64,000 bases of DNA from Glandiceps talaboti (GCF_964340395.1 NC_135567.1:2218109-2282108), one strand, 5' to 3'. Shown: positions 52,440 to 64,000, numbered from the stretch's first letter. The notes: generated by a model not told the origin, from the sequence alone. Numbers and translations: made by a program.

Positions 52440-53990
52440 GAAAGATTTGTACACAAAAATTGCCAAGTTGATTATTACAATTTTTTTATTACATGCCATG
52501 AGTGCATAAAATTGTTCTATTTTAGGTTATCTATACGACCACTTCGGTAAATATTTTCCCTTAGATTGTGGTACAGAGGTCAAACTGAAATGAAATGAAA
52601 TTTATCCTCAACATCTCTTGACATACACATTTTGCAAAAACGGTCTTCAAATCGATGACCTGGGACCTGCCTTCCTCAATTGCCAGTCCAAGGCTAGAGC
52701 ATCTCAAACTGTCTGACGCCAAACAAAGTTTTATATCAAAATTTAACATAAGCTTGGAATTTCGATAAAGACGAAGTTTGTCCTTAGAACACGTTTTTTG
52801 ACCACCAGTTTTGTTTAAACATGTCATTTGCTCTGGTCATGAATTGGCAGAGGAAGGCATCAAAGTCACCAGGCCCTTGAACCGAACCCATGTTCAAAAA
52901 GGACATGTTTGACATGACTCGCCCAAGATTCCCTTTTGTTGTTGTCAATTACAACTGCAAGATCGTAACTATGCCTAGCTACTCTGTTTTGTGGTATTTT
53001 TAAGAGTTTTAACCAGTATGTTATTAACTTTTCGACAGTGTGTATAAAAATTGAACATCTACCACAATCGCCTAAAACACATACATCATGCAGGCGCTGT
53101 TGAGTTAGCACCAAGGAATGTTTTACAATATTTAAGTTTTATTCTTTCAGCAGACTGATACTGTTTATTTTAACCCCAAATTTCTGCACCATAGGTAATT
53201 ACTGGTAAGATCATTGCATCAAAAAGTTTTAAAATATTCTTTGTATGGCAAAGCACCCGTATTTCTGATCATACGAAAAATACTCCCCATGACTTTCCTG
53301 GCTTGATCTGCTAGTGTTGACACTGCTTTGTTCCAAGTATTTCTACTTGACAGCATCAGACCAAGATATTTGTAATAACTAACGGTTTTCACTCTTTCCC
53401 CTTCGAATATCAACTATTCGGATTGTTTCACAATTCTACCACGTCTATATATGCAATGATTTGAGTTTTACTCATATTTACAGATAGTTTCCATTTCTTG
53501 CAGAAAGATTCTAATATGTAAGCAATCGCTGTAAACCAACTGGTGAATCACTAAAAATGGTTACATCGTCTGCCTAAAGAAGAGAAAATAGATCATACAT
53601 AGTACAGTTCTTGGGTAATTCGAATTCCTTGGTATCCAGAATTGGCTAACATACTATTTAATTCATTTAGGACGAGAGAAAATAAAAAAGGGCTTAGCAT
53701 GCAACCTTGCCTTACTCCAATGGAGCACTGGAAATAATCAGCAGTACCTTGTCCCACCTTCACACAAGATTTGACCTCTGCATACACTGAGTTTAAAATA
53801 CAACCCCCCCCCATCCCCTCCAAGCAAAGTCTGTACAACAACATATTATGGTTTACCGAGTCGACAGCCTTACTAAAATCGACAAAAGTGCAGTAAAACC
53901 GACCTTTTGGTTTACATAGGTATTTCTGAACCATAAAACGTGCAAAGTAAAAAAGTTATCAACTGTGCTGAAGACACTTCTGAAACCCGC
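52440..53990 (-). pseudogene. Decayed CR1/L2-like LINE RT
   Basis: Minus-strand pieces in order: TFVDFSKAVDSVNHNMLLYR (RT block with the first Asp), GVRQGCMLSPFLFSLVLNEL, ADDVTIFSDSPVGLQ (active-site block near 53555, its preceding residues damaged), VSYYKYLGLMLSS, YGAEIWG near 53180, a C-terminal segment (LKLLKIPQNRVARHSYDL), and finally RFCKMCMSRDVEDKFHF. Stops and shifts separate them. Same orientation and general family as the LINE at 42206-43150, but not the same copy. Confidence 0.75.
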
Positions 53991-54107
53991 CTGGCAGTCG
54001 TAAATACAACCCACTGTATCTGTCCATTGAACTAGTAGCTGAGGTAAACAATTGTTTATTTATGTGTTATCAGGAACACCTTATTTTCTTTCACACTTTT
54101 ATTTGTG

Positions 54108-54212
54108 TGTATGTATGTATGTATGTATGTATGTATGTATGTATGTATTTATTTGTGTGTATGTGTATGTGTGTGTGTGTGTGTGTGTATGTGTGTGTGT
54201 GTGTGTGTGTGG
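54108..54212. repeat. (ATGT)n / (GT)n microsatellite
   Basis: Mixed ATGT and GT units. Confidence 0.95.
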
Positions 54213-54294
54213 TGTTTGAATGGGACACTCAACCTCAATTTGAAAACTTAAGGGTGGGCGAAAATAAAGATATTTTTTAAAGGCCGAGTCTGCA

Positions 54295-54341
54295 GACAGG
54301 CGCCGGTCATGAGCACGTCGTGCTCGTACCCGGCGCCTGTC
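54295..54341. repeat. 47-nt near-perfect palindrome
   Basis: GACAGGCGCCGG and its complement CCGGCGCCTGTC enclose a second inner palindrome GAGCACG/CGTGCTC. A partial relative (GACAGGCGCCAGTCACGA) occurs near 56900. Could be a regulatory hairpin or the centre of a decayed inverted-repeat element. Confidence 0.7.
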
Positions 54342-54490
54342 ACGAGTACGTCGTAAAATGTGTTTCGGCGTCAAATACACGTTCTTATTACCTTCGTAAT
54401 TGATCGCTCAAACATTATATCAGTTCTCAAAACTGTTAATTTACATTTTGATAGTATCTGTTTTTTCCAACAACCGTCAAGTTAAGGTTA

Positions 54491-55514
54491 GGGACCGGGC
54501 AGAATTTACGGCAGGGGGGGGGGGGGGCCTGGGGAGAAATTATCTCTGACTTGATTTTTTTCCTGCCCCCCCCCCATCCACTGTGACCAAAATTTCACAG
54601 CCCCCCCCCCCCCCTTTCAAAAATATAAAAAGTTCATGCCCCCCCCCCAAAAAAAAAGAAAAAAAAGTGCACAATATCCTGCCCCCTACAATAACTAAAA
54701 AGAGTACAATTTTTTTTTGTTACTGTAGCACAACTGTAATATTTCTTTTGGTACTACTATTATGTTACTATTTTAGCCCAAACAACTTAGTAGTTGTAGA
54801 GGAAGTTTTTTTGAAAACAAAACAAAATAAAACATTTTGACCATACATGTAATCATACACATGTGGTATAATCTTGTTTATTTCCCAACTAGACACCATA
54901 AGCAGTCATCACTTAATACCAAGGCATTTGATGTGGTGGTTTTAACTGTCATTCACTGATACATACACAGAAACACAGACACAGAGTAAACACACATTCA
55001 CATGCGTGATTTGTGAATAACTGTAGTGGGGACATTTGTGGGGAGTATCTAAGGACATCACATCACCTACATAGTGTATTCAAATATCTATTTATACTCA
55101 TAACACAATAACTATCTAATGTCAGACATTTGTGATGTCATGAAGTGCTAGCAAACTAAGGATTTTATACACACTGAGATCTGACAAATATAGCTTTCAC
55201 AAAGTCACTGATGAAAAAACACTTACACCACGCAGACATCTAAATGCTTTACAATATTTAGTACAGATAGATGCATTTGATGATGCTGAGGAGGGAAATA
55301 GTTTAATTTCACTGGTTTTAGATAGAAAGAAAGACAAGTCTTGCCTCACATCTTCAGACTCTAGTGAGTCTGAGAGTGAAACTCAAGAATAGTGTCAAGG
55401 AAAGAAATAAAACACCTATCTAAATTAATCTGGCCAGACGTTTTTGTATTTACATTTTTCACCAAAAGGTCACTTTTTAACCACATAAATTACAGGTCCT
55501 ATGCTAGGATATTA

Positions 55515-55603
<89 letters not shown>

Positions 55604-55647
55604 ACTGCGGTATAGAGCACTGTCTTAGCAGATTGATACTCACCGAG

Positions 55648-55739
<92 letters not shown>

Positions 55740-56190
55740 GTATCCTTGATGGTAATTACACACTGAACCTGTTTCCACAGTGCTAAAATGTATGTATGTA
55801 TGTATACATATGTGTGTGTAAGTGTGTGTGTGTGTGTGTGTGTGAACAACTTGGAGTATATAAGAGTAATTCAGGGTGTATCAAATTAATCTTGAGTAGT
55901 GTTTTTATGCTTAACTAAATAGGTACATACAAACGTACACACTTCCATTTTAATACATAAATGAAAGTGTAGACATTCAATATTAAAGGCGATATCAAGT
56001 GCTATCTCATGCAATGCTAAATTTTCTAACATATTAATTTTTTTCAATGACAAAATATTTCGCGGTCCCCCCTTTCAAACCATGAGAATTTTCATGCCCC
56101 CCCCCTTAAAGCCTCCCATTTTTTTCATGCCCCCCCCCCAATTTCTCCCCAGCCCCCCCCCCCCCCCTGCCGTAAATTCTGTCCGGTCCC
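54491..56190. mobile_element. 1.7-kb Harbinger-like non-autonomous element
   Basis: Ends GGGACCGG(G/A)CAGAATTTACG, then GCAG and a long G-run, at 54491 and inverted to 56190. Both are flanked by TTA (54488-54490 and 56191-56193). A 3-bp TWA duplication is the hallmark of PIF/Harbinger. The subterminal zones are C/G-run rich on both sides. The inside holds no transposase, only A/T-rich sequence and a later Penelope/(TA)n insertion. A truncated relative of the right end lies at about 57040-57110. Confidence 0.6.
55515..55735. repeat. (TA)n with a 50-bp Penelope-type fragment
   Basis: Two TA tracts enclose 55601-55650, which is the reverse complement of the start of the hammerhead-bearing segment (AACTCGGTGAGTATC to CCGCAGTGGC). 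The ribozyme core is not included. Confidence 0.85.
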
Positions 56191-56193
56191 TTA

Positions 56194-56571
56194 TGACCAC
56201 ATGTATGATGTAACATGTATTTACGTAGAACACGATCCATGTACAACGGGTAAACGTAGTTAATCTAAAACAACTAAAGTTTGTTGCATCAATAACATTC
56301 ATTATTTTGAAACTGGCCAGAATTGAAATAAGATGGTACACTATACTGTGAGTGTGAGCAAAATAGCTTTAGGAACAAAAACGTGAGGAAAAGTGAACGC
56401 GTATTTCCGATGGGTCAGTCAGGTACTACTTCTAGTACGAGCGCACATGTTGACGTCGACCTGCTGTATTACATACGTAGACGTGTTGTTCTCAACTTTT
56501 CATGATACATGTGTACTCAGACCACTAAAAGAATGTATACTACAATGTACGATTAAATAAACTGAATCTTT

Positions 56572-56626
<55 letters not shown>

Positions 56627-57257
56627 CGTTACAAGGCGAAAAATTAAAACTGGTTTAGGTTGAAAAGAAATACAAATACACCACACATTATGCATGTATC
56701 GGCCGGCGTATCCCTAGCTCCTTCATGTCAGTTTCACGCTTGCTCACGATTTAGACATTTTTTGAAAGTTCTGTGTATTCAGGGTACGAAGGCAATAATT
56801 TCAAAGGTAACCAGAGCATGTTTTTTCATATCAATACACGTCGATTCTGTAAAAATCCTGAACCTGTCACAAGCACGTCCGCTGAAGCCAAGTCTGCTGA
56901 CAGGCGCCAGTCACGAAACACTCAGTTTGTTTTTAATATTAATGTCAAAGCTGAACATTTTGGTACTGGGAAACAGAATTAGACTATTGTAGAGAAGAGA
57001 CTGATCCTGAGGTTCAATTTAATTCAAATCATGAGCAAAATATTTCGCCCCCCCCCCCTTCAGACCATCAGAATTGTCATGCCCCACTTTTGAAACCTTC
57101 CGTAAATTCTGACTGCTTTACTCTCAATAGTTATGCTACAACTTAAAAGGCCATTATATTAGAGCTTTTATTTGTAATGTCGAACTGTATTAAAGTTACG
57201 CGCTGCATTCGAATATCGTGAAAACAACCAACCAACCAACCAACCAACCAACCAATC

Positions 57258-57289
<32 letters not shown>

Positions 57290-57300
57290 GCAGCAGCAGC

Positions 57301-57341
<41 letters not shown>

Positions 57342-57419
57342 CGACGACGACAACAACGACAACATCGTACATTCAATCATGAACATAGTTCGGGCGACAT
57401 GTAACGCTTTGCCGATCAC
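56194..57419. other. Anonymous sequence with (ACA)n and (CCAA/CAA)n
   Basis: (CAA)n at about 56572-56626 and CCAA/CAA/CAG tracts at about 57222-57362. No supported gene. Apparent Leu/Cys-rich frames here come from the triplet repeats. Confidence 0.5.
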
Positions 57420-57578
57420 GTGTCCACAATAATAAAATTTCGTCATCCTACTTCCGGGTAAAACAGTTGACCTCATTCACCACACCAGGAACCGATGGAT
57501 GACGATGGTAGCCTGTGTGATCGTCTTTAAGTTGGTTAGATTTACTGCGTTTTGAACAGTCAGGGTGAAGTGGTAAAT
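57420..57578 (+). promoter_or_regulatory. TATA-less promoter candidate
   Basis: ETS-type ACTTCCGGGT (57450-57459), ATCACGTGTC E-box (near 57414) and a GATGACGATGGTAG stretch precede an ATG exon with a strong donor. Confidence 0.45.
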
Positions 57579-57608
57579 ATGGCAACCAGGAAAAGGAAGA
57601 ATCCACAG
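57579..57608 (+). CDS. Candidate first coding exon (MATRKRKNPQ)
   Basis: ATG at 57579 in an AAATATGG context encodes the basic decapeptide MATRKRKNPQ and ends at CAG|GTAAGT, a consensus donor in phase 0. Upstream motifs are of housekeeping-promoter type and the segment is not part of any repeat seen here. This is the best candidate for a host gene start in the window. No later exon was recognised to 64000, so the gene probably continues beyond or through a long, repeat-filled intron. The lysine/arginine-rich start suggests a nuclear protein, but that is only a guess. Confidence 0.45.
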
Positions 57609-58422
57609 GTAAGTGTCTTTATGATATTATGATTTTCATTATGTATAACTATAGTATTATAAACACACACTGCAGGTTCGTGAATGGCGCTGAGAGCGGC
57701 AACTCGTGTACAACTTTGTTAAACTTCTAAAACTTATACAGACAGTTTGTACCGTCCATTCCTTTTATGCTAATAAAGTAAGTGTGCAAAATATACGCGG
57801 CACACAATACAACGTATCTAGGAGAATATTAGCGTAACGTTAGACCATGGACGTTGGGGAGAGAACTCTCCAACGTGTACTGGTACATAGTCATGGCGTG
57901 ATCGAATGCAGTGGCCTTGTACTCGTAGTACTTACAATAGCCTGGATGGACTTAGCTACATTTCAGGGCAGTAAGATTTGTACCTTAGTATCCCATAATA
58001 TCAGACGTACTTGGCATTGCACTTATTATTGTCATTCACACGTAACATGTCTAACCTCACCTCGTAAGGTCAGTAAATCACCAGTCACGTGAAATTGGGT
58101 CATCTGGGGTCAAAGCAGGACACGACTGTTTATTGTGTAACTTTACTTGTGTGATGTTTCACATACATGTATATCGTTCTCGATATCCTCTGCATTTCAC
58201 AATTTGTAGGAGAGTGTGAATGTCTGAACACGACATGAAAGGATTTACTATGAATAAGTGTGTAGCAGGAATGTAATCATTTTGAAAAGGGCCAATGAAA
58301 ATTTATCACATGATTTTGTTGTTTTTGGATTGAGTAGTCATAAAGTGCAGCTTAAAATTATCGCTACTTGATGATGTAAAATACTTAGTAGGTACTGAGG
58401 TAGTTGCAGGGTAAATAAGTAA
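57609..58422 (+). other. Probable first-intron sequence
   Basis: Follows the donor at 57609. Still CpG-containing to about 57900. The 81-codon frame at 57847-58092 has no recognised features. Confidence 0.4.
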
Positions 58423-59115
58423 GGGATCGGTCAGTTTCTTCGGCCGGGGGGTGGGGGTGGGGGTGGATTGGTGGGGGGGGGAGTCACCGTGTTTTTGAAA
58501 TTGGCAGGGGGGTCATGCTGTTTTGAAAATTGTGGATGGGGGGGGGAGAGGGGTCACTGTGTTTTGGATGGTGATGAAATAAAAAAATCCCTGTCTACAA
58601 TGGCATATAGCCTTGTCTGAAATGTGGTACATGTAAATATTTGTTCTTGTCCCTGTTTCTTACATCAGTTCTTTAATATTACTTGACGTAAGAATTCAAA
58701 CATAACTATACGTATACATATACATATATTTAATATCTAGCTACCACACTAGTTACAGAACATGTCATATAAATGCTTGGCTGTTTCACAATCAATGCTT
58801 CACTTACATTGTACATGTATATTGCACTTGGGGACAAAGGTGAACTTCAATGTTTTGTTATGGTAATCTTCATAGATAGTTTATAAAAGAAGTTAAACTA
58901 AATTATTCTACTCGTCAGTTTGAACTTGTCAGAATGGATTAATACACTTTCTATTTTGGACACTACATGTCATTGACACTACAAATCACCACATCTCATC
59001 AGATTCCAGTTTCTATTTTATACACTAAGTATGACCACCTAAATTTCTCTAACATACCGTTGACTTTACTATACATACGATATTAATGCCTATATACTTC
59101 TTTACTTCGATATCT
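58423..59115 (+). repeat. Left part of a G-run element, copy 1
   Basis: Begins TAA|GGGATCGGTCAGTTTCTTCGG and runs parallel to 60507-61130 (for example CTACAATGGCATATAGCC, CTTGGCTGTTTCACAATC). The right end is not found, so this copy appears truncated. Confidence 0.7.
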
Positions 59116-59237
59116 ATACTTCCAAACTAGTTAGCAGATTCAGCTGAAAGTTAATGGGGATGCATCAGGGGATGTGTAGATGAAAGTGTATTCACAACAT
59201 GATGATCCCATCAGTGATATGCAAATTAGGTGTAAAA

Positions 59238-59375
59238 TCTCAATTTGGGTCAAAAACTACATGTTAGACTCGTCAGCTCGAAAAAGCAGACCCCATTTTA
59301 GACCAAAGGGCTAGAAAACGCACGCCAAAGGGCAGCACACATATGTATGTCATATAAAGGGAGTAGCCTCCCCCA
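59238..59375 (+). repeat. Dispersed repeat fragment
   Basis: CAGCTCGAAAAAGCAGACCC to GGGAGTAGCCTCCCCC, matching about 30955-31065. Confidence 0.6.
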
Positions 59376-59381
59376 ATAGAT

Positions 59382-59409
59382 AGACACATACATACATACA
59401 TACATACAT

Positions 59410-59446
<37 letters not shown>

Positions 59447-59551
59447 TATACATACATACATACATACATACATACATACACACGCACACACACACACACA
59501 CATACACACGCATGCACGCACGCACGCACGCAGCACACATACATACATACA

Positions 59552-59583
<32 letters not shown>

Positions 59584-59690
59584 CATACATACATACATAC
59601 ATACATACATACATACATACATGCATACATTCATACAAACATACATACATACATACATACATACATACATACATACATACATACATGTAA
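59382..59690. repeat. (ACAT)n / (AC)n microsatellite
   Basis: Pure and compound ACAT/AC/ACGC units; overlapping frames on both strands are artefacts. Confidence 0.95.
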
Positions 59691-60506
59691 AATGATGTTG
59701 TTTCACTTTTTATGATTAACTGTATTCATCCAGTCATATTGTGATGGATGCAGGAGATTACACCACGCTCTACAGACAAGATAACTTTACTTTACTAAGT
59801 TACAAACTGTTGCCGTAATAGTACATATAGATATAGTTGTGATGTCATTCAGTAGTGTAACCTGTAAGTAGTTTTTACAGCAGAATTTCAATCTAGCAGT
59901 ATATCTTTCTCAACAAATATGAACTTTATTGCACTTTGCCAAAATAGTTCCAGGTTGATATACATAAAGAGTTGTAGTTTGATTTTAGTTTAGTCTATAC
60001 TGTAATTTATTAATGCATCATATATTCAAACACCACATGTTACATTGGCAAATATTCAAGTTGTATTCTTTTTTTAATGTTTCTGACATGAAATTTATCA
60101 AATGAACATAATATCTTTAGAGACATGTAATACAAATATTAGAGCTTGGATCTTTTGTTAAATGCCTTTGGTGTAAATATACAATCAGCATTCCGCTATG
60201 CATAGTGTTTATTATATCCTTGCATTGAAGGCATATAACCCAATATCAAGACATTAATATAGATATTTACTGATATGCTATCACCACTCTCTCTGTTACA
60301 AATTCTAAAACCATTGTTTTCAGTAGAATGATTACTATGTATCACAGTTTGGATTTTGAAAATCCTAAACTCTTTAACTACATGTACCCACACTCAGCAT
60401 ACTGTTAGTAACTGACAAAAATGTAATTGTGTGTGGTGCCATTCACAGTACTTGTATTATTTACCATGAATCTTATTTTTTAGAAGAATAACATATATCA
60501 TATGAA
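59691..60506. other. Anonymous AT-rich sequence
   Basis: About 0.8 kb. No gene or repeat seen. Confidence 0.5.
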
Positions 60507-62557
60507 GGGACCGGTCAGTTTCTTCGGCCTGGGGGGGGGGGGGGGCAGTGGATTGGTAGGGGGGGGGGGTCACCCTGTTTTTGAAATTGGCAGTAGGGGG
60601 GTCATGCTGTTTTGAAAATTGTGGATAGGGGGGGGGGGGTCATTGTGTTTTAGATTGTGATGGAAGAAAAAAATCCTTTCTACAATGGCATATAGCCTTG
60701 TCTGAAATGTGGTACATGTCAATATTTGTTCTTGTCCCTGTTTCTTACATGAATTCTTTAACATTACTTATTAGTTCAAACCTAACTATACATATTCATA
60801 TACATGTACCGGTATTACCTACCACACTAGTTACAGAAGTTGAGAACATGTCATGTAAATGCTTGGCTGTTTCACAATCAATGCTTCGCTTATATTGCAG
60901 TTTGGGGCAAAAGTGAACTTGTGACTTGAAGGTTTCGTAATGGCAATTTTCATAGATAGTTTATAAATGAAGTTAATCTAAATTGTTCTACTCGTCATGT
61001 TATTGACACTACAAATCACCACATCTCATCAGATTCCAGTTACTATTATACACTAGGTATGACCACCTAAAGTTCTCTAACATACCGGTGACTTTATTAG
61101 ACATGCAATATTAATGCCCCTATATACTAATGTTACGTGTCCATTTTATGTGATATGGGAAACTCATTTAAAACGTACATTTATGTTAGCTTTTTGAAGC
61201 TTGGAAATATTACCTCAAAGGTTATGAATAACCTAAACATTGCCTTAGTATCTCAAGCAAAAAACTCCAGATCTGCCAGGGGGAAAACCCCAAGGACTCC
61301 CTCACCCCCAGAGGTCACTCATACATTCAACCAACAACCAGATGCACCAACAACCTTTTTACTGTCATAATGGTATTAAACTTTTCTTAAATATTTTCAC
61401 CCTATTCTAATTTGATATGATATTGTCTTTTCAAGATCTGAAACGTTTGCCAAGATAGTCTAAAATTGCCTTAAACTCTAAATCTCCCCTACCAATGATA
61501 CTACCATTTGATGTGCTGACCTTTACTACATGTATATAATGATGCCATTTAAACTTTTTAAGAACATATTTCAACCCTTAGTGTAAGTTATAAAGAATAG
61601 TTTCTGATACTTGCTGTCTTGTAAAGCATGGATTAAGTTATTGCTTGAAAGGGTCTGAATAGCCTAAATATTGGCTTTAAGAGTAAAAATCCTCCAGGGT
61701 TTCTAGAGGGAGACCCCCCTCAGACCCCCCACATGAGGTGGACATATCCCAGTCTCAAGCTCTTCCCCTCTTACTGTCAAGATGCTATCAAAGTATATTT
61801 CAAAAGTATTTCAACCCTATGTAGTTGCTTTTAACATGTTGGTGTTGTCTTGTAAGGCTTGGAAATTATTGTCTGAAAGGGTCTGAATAGTCTCAAAATT
61901 GACTTTTCAGAGTTAAAAACCTCCAGGGCTTCTAGGGGGAGACCCCCTAGGACCCCCCCACACACACGAGGTGTACACATCCTAGTTTCAAGATCTTCCC
62001 CCTACCTCTTACTGTCAAAATCCTATCAAACTATATTTCAAAAATATTTCAACCTTATGTAGTTGCTTTTTACATTTATGTGCTGTCTTGAAAGCTTGGA
62101 AATTATTAATGTCTGAATAGTCTCAAAATTGACTTTTCAGAGTTAAAAACCTCCTGGGCTTCTAGGGGGAGACCCCCTAGGACCCCCATAAGAGATGTAC
62201 ATATTCCCTTCTCAAGCTTTCTTACCCTTCACTGCCAAGATGCTATTAAACTCCTTTTCGAATATATTTACCCTGTGTAGTCAATAATTATAAATATGAT
62301 AGTGCTAACCCGGGATCTTATAAAGTAGATGCAAGACAGTCAAGCAGTCCACACTGAGTCACGATAAAAAATACCTGTCATGCGAATATTATATATGGGG
62401 GGGGGGGGGGGGGGGGCATCATGTTTTAGAATTAAGTGATAGGGGGGTCAGCCTGTTTTTGGTTTTACAGATAGGGGGGTCAGTGACTTTTTGTCAGTCC
62501 AATTTAAGAATCCACCCCCCCCCCCCCCCCCCCAGGCTGGAGAAACTGACTGGTCCC
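60507..62557. mobile_element. 2.05-kb element with G-run termini, copy 2
   Basis: Left end GGGACCGGTCAGTTTCTTCG then GCCTGGGGGG; right end is the inverted form GGGACCAGTCAGTTTCTCCA then GCCTGGGGG, ending at 62557. The flanking triplets are GAA and GTA, so a TWA duplication is not intact. Related by its GGGACCGG start and G-runs to the Harbinger-like element at 54491. No coding capacity recognised. Confidence 0.5.
61190..62290. repeat. Four diverged tandem units of about 230-260 bp
   Basis: Each unit contains GTCTGAATAGTCTCAAAATT, then CTCCAGGGCTTCTAGGGGGA and GACCCCCTAGGACCCCC, and later TTTCAACCCTATGTAG. CTAGGGGG-AGA-CCCCCTAG is a perfect 8-bp hairpin in the third and fourth units. The 77-codon frame at 61137-61370 falls in the first unit and is not considered a gene. 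Confidence 0.75.
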
Positions 62558-63600
62558 GTAGATATAACTACCACAAATGGTCTCAGGGTGTAGCTTGGCA
62601 CTTTATCTGTAAACAGGTTTATTAGTTATATTAGCTATGGTGTGAGAATGTTTATGTGGATTTAAGTAAAACTAGGGATGGTCTTTGGTTTAATTATTAT
62701 GCCACTGTACAGAAATGAAGGTGTAACTGATGGACACTGGACTACACCTTCAATGTGATAATTTCTCACAAGATGGAGGCCATATCACTAATATCACATT
62801 CTTTTATCTGAGTTTAAAATGAACTATAAAAAACACCAGCAACATTGATTGTGTCGAGTTTTTAGCACAACTGAACTGAGGTTCAGTAGTGCTATAGTGA
62901 TTGCGTGGCATTGCGCAGTTGAGCAAAACTTGTAAAATACTGATAAAATAGCAAGAATGCTATGATTTTGGTGTATCGAAAGCCAGTTTGAATATTTAAT
63001 GAGGTCATGTGACATAGATTTGCATATTTTTGGGATCAGTGTTTCATTTTTATTTGAAAGATATATGGTTATACCAGGTCATACTTGGTCAGTTTGGACA
63101 CATGTAATCATGTAATATGATACTTTCACTGTTTGCATATCATACAGATATATCAAATTACCATATGTTTACCATATACATGACCATTAAAAACTTAGTT
63201 TTTGTGTCCAAATATTTACATATTAGGTAATATTTGCAGATCATTAATCCACAGGTTTTTGACATTGAACACCAAAGTGAATGAAAAATCAAGATTTTTT
63301 TTAGGTTTACAATGAGACAAATCATGTGTGTTAATAAGGGCTACCAATAAACAATAGATAGTCAATAATTTTTACTTTTTAATTTTAGTTAATTATGTGT
63401 AATGTAAGTGATGTAAACTCATACAATGTCTAACTACAACTCAAAGTTTACATAAATGTCTTCATTTCCTGGAGTGGTATTCCCCTTTAATATCCCCAGC
63501 TTGAATTAAAGGTGACAAATCAGATTAGATGACAAAATTTAAATATGACATTTCAGATTTATCAGTATAGAATTACAAGTACAGTACCCAGTTTACTTGT
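62558..63600. other. Anonymous AT-rich sequence
   Basis: About 1 kb with no supported gene or repeat. Confidence 0.5.
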
Positions 63601-63609
63601 CAGGTAATT

Positions 63610-63880
63610 GACTACACAACACTTGTTTTAACCAATCAGTGTTTGTAATACTATCTTTGTCAAGGTATCATTGAGTTTATATTTATGGCCAATTGACTAT
63701 ACATATACAACACTCATTCCACCAATCAATGTTTGTAATACTATCTCTGTTAAGGTATCACTGAGTTTATATTTATGGCCAATTGACTATACATATACAA
63801 CACTCATTCCATTAATCAATGTTTGTAATACTATCTCTGTTGTATCATTGAGTGTATCTTTATGGCCAATTTTGTAATAC
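63610..63880. repeat. 90-bp tandem repeat, about three copies
   Basis: Units contain GTATCATTGAGTTTATATTT and AATCAATGTTTGTAATACTA; successive GTATCA starts are 90 bp apart (63665, 63755). The third copy is shortened. Confidence 0.85.
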
Positions 63881-64000
63881 CTGTACTGAAAGCTGGATAC
63901 TCCATATATGATATCGTCATATGTTTGTTGGCCTAGAATCCGGGCAATTTGGGATTTTGAATTTTGGTTATGGGATATAACCAAAATACACAATCCTCAT

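Noticed and set aside
42206-53990. The two LINE relics as one LINE split by the Gypsy insertion
   Set aside because: The sequence directly at both Gypsy flanks is not LINE, and both relics contain the same C-terminal region, so they are separate copies.
56660-56992. 110-codon plus-strand frame
   Set aside because: No domain, no upstream promoter motifs, and an overlapping second frame of similar length; treated as chance.
1-64000. tRNA and rRNA genes
   Set aside because: A visual scan for B-box-like GGTTCGANTCC with acceptor-stem partners and for conserved rRNA segments found none. A covariance search could still reveal a diverged tRNA-derived SINE.

Overview
The window is nuclear DNA from a eukaryote, most likely a marine invertebrate. 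The evidence is AT-rich sequence with very long micro- and minisatellites, GT-AG exons, and a mix of Ty3/Gypsy, CR1/L2-like LINE, Penelope-like and cut-and-paste elements, plus P2X7-tail-like and KIAA1958/Crypton-like domains. The species cannot be fixed from the sequence. There are no bacterial-type operons, rRNA genes or recognisable tRNA genes. Intact host genes are almost absent; nearly everything supportable is mobile or tandemly repeated.

Layout. 1-1553: microsatellite and anonymous DNA. 1558-10346: a probable 8.8-kb DNA transposon with perfect 26-bp terminal inverted repeats and TTAA target duplications, carrying a promoter, a short first coding exon and a decayed gene for a P2X7 C-terminal-type cysteine domain. 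10661-29400: a compound locus of five arrays of one 37-bp minisatellite, separated by three copies (A, B, C) of a 1.7-2.2 kb unit. Each unit contains a kappaB-like site, a TATA box and a spliced leader-like first exon. Array 1/2 is split by a second probable DNA transposon (11368-15749, TA target duplication, imperfect TIRs, many GATAGCTATC motifs) that carries a broken BEN-domain-like gene. Unit A is split by a 2.9-kb insertion holding a LINE 3' end that runs directly into 0.9 kb of TTCTA/TTCCA/TCCTA pentanucleotide repeat.

29400-43150: a Penelope-type hammerhead ribozyme between (TA)n tracts, dispersed repeats, a short KIAA1958/Crypton-like gene (32544-32888), a fold-back element, five consecutive unrelated minisatellites (35.6-40.5 kb) and a decayed LINE.

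43246-51395: a complete-looking minus-strand Ty3/Gypsy LTR retrotransposon, 8150 bp. Its 288-bp LTRs look identical by eye, and it has a 4-bp target duplication, PBS and PPT candidates. It has an intact 1412-aa protease-RT-RNaseH-integrase ORF that ends in a PHD finger. In the env position is a second intact 927-aa ORF ending in a TatD-type metal-dependent nuclease domain with all expected ligand residues. Gag is reduced to a remnant. This element is the most unusual coding content of the window.

51400-64000: Penelope RT fragment and a second, fuller hammerhead ribozyme; a decayed LINE; a 1.7-kb Harbinger-like element with TTA duplication and G-run termini; a housekeeping-type promoter with a first coding exon (57579-57608); related G-run elements; and small tandem repeats.
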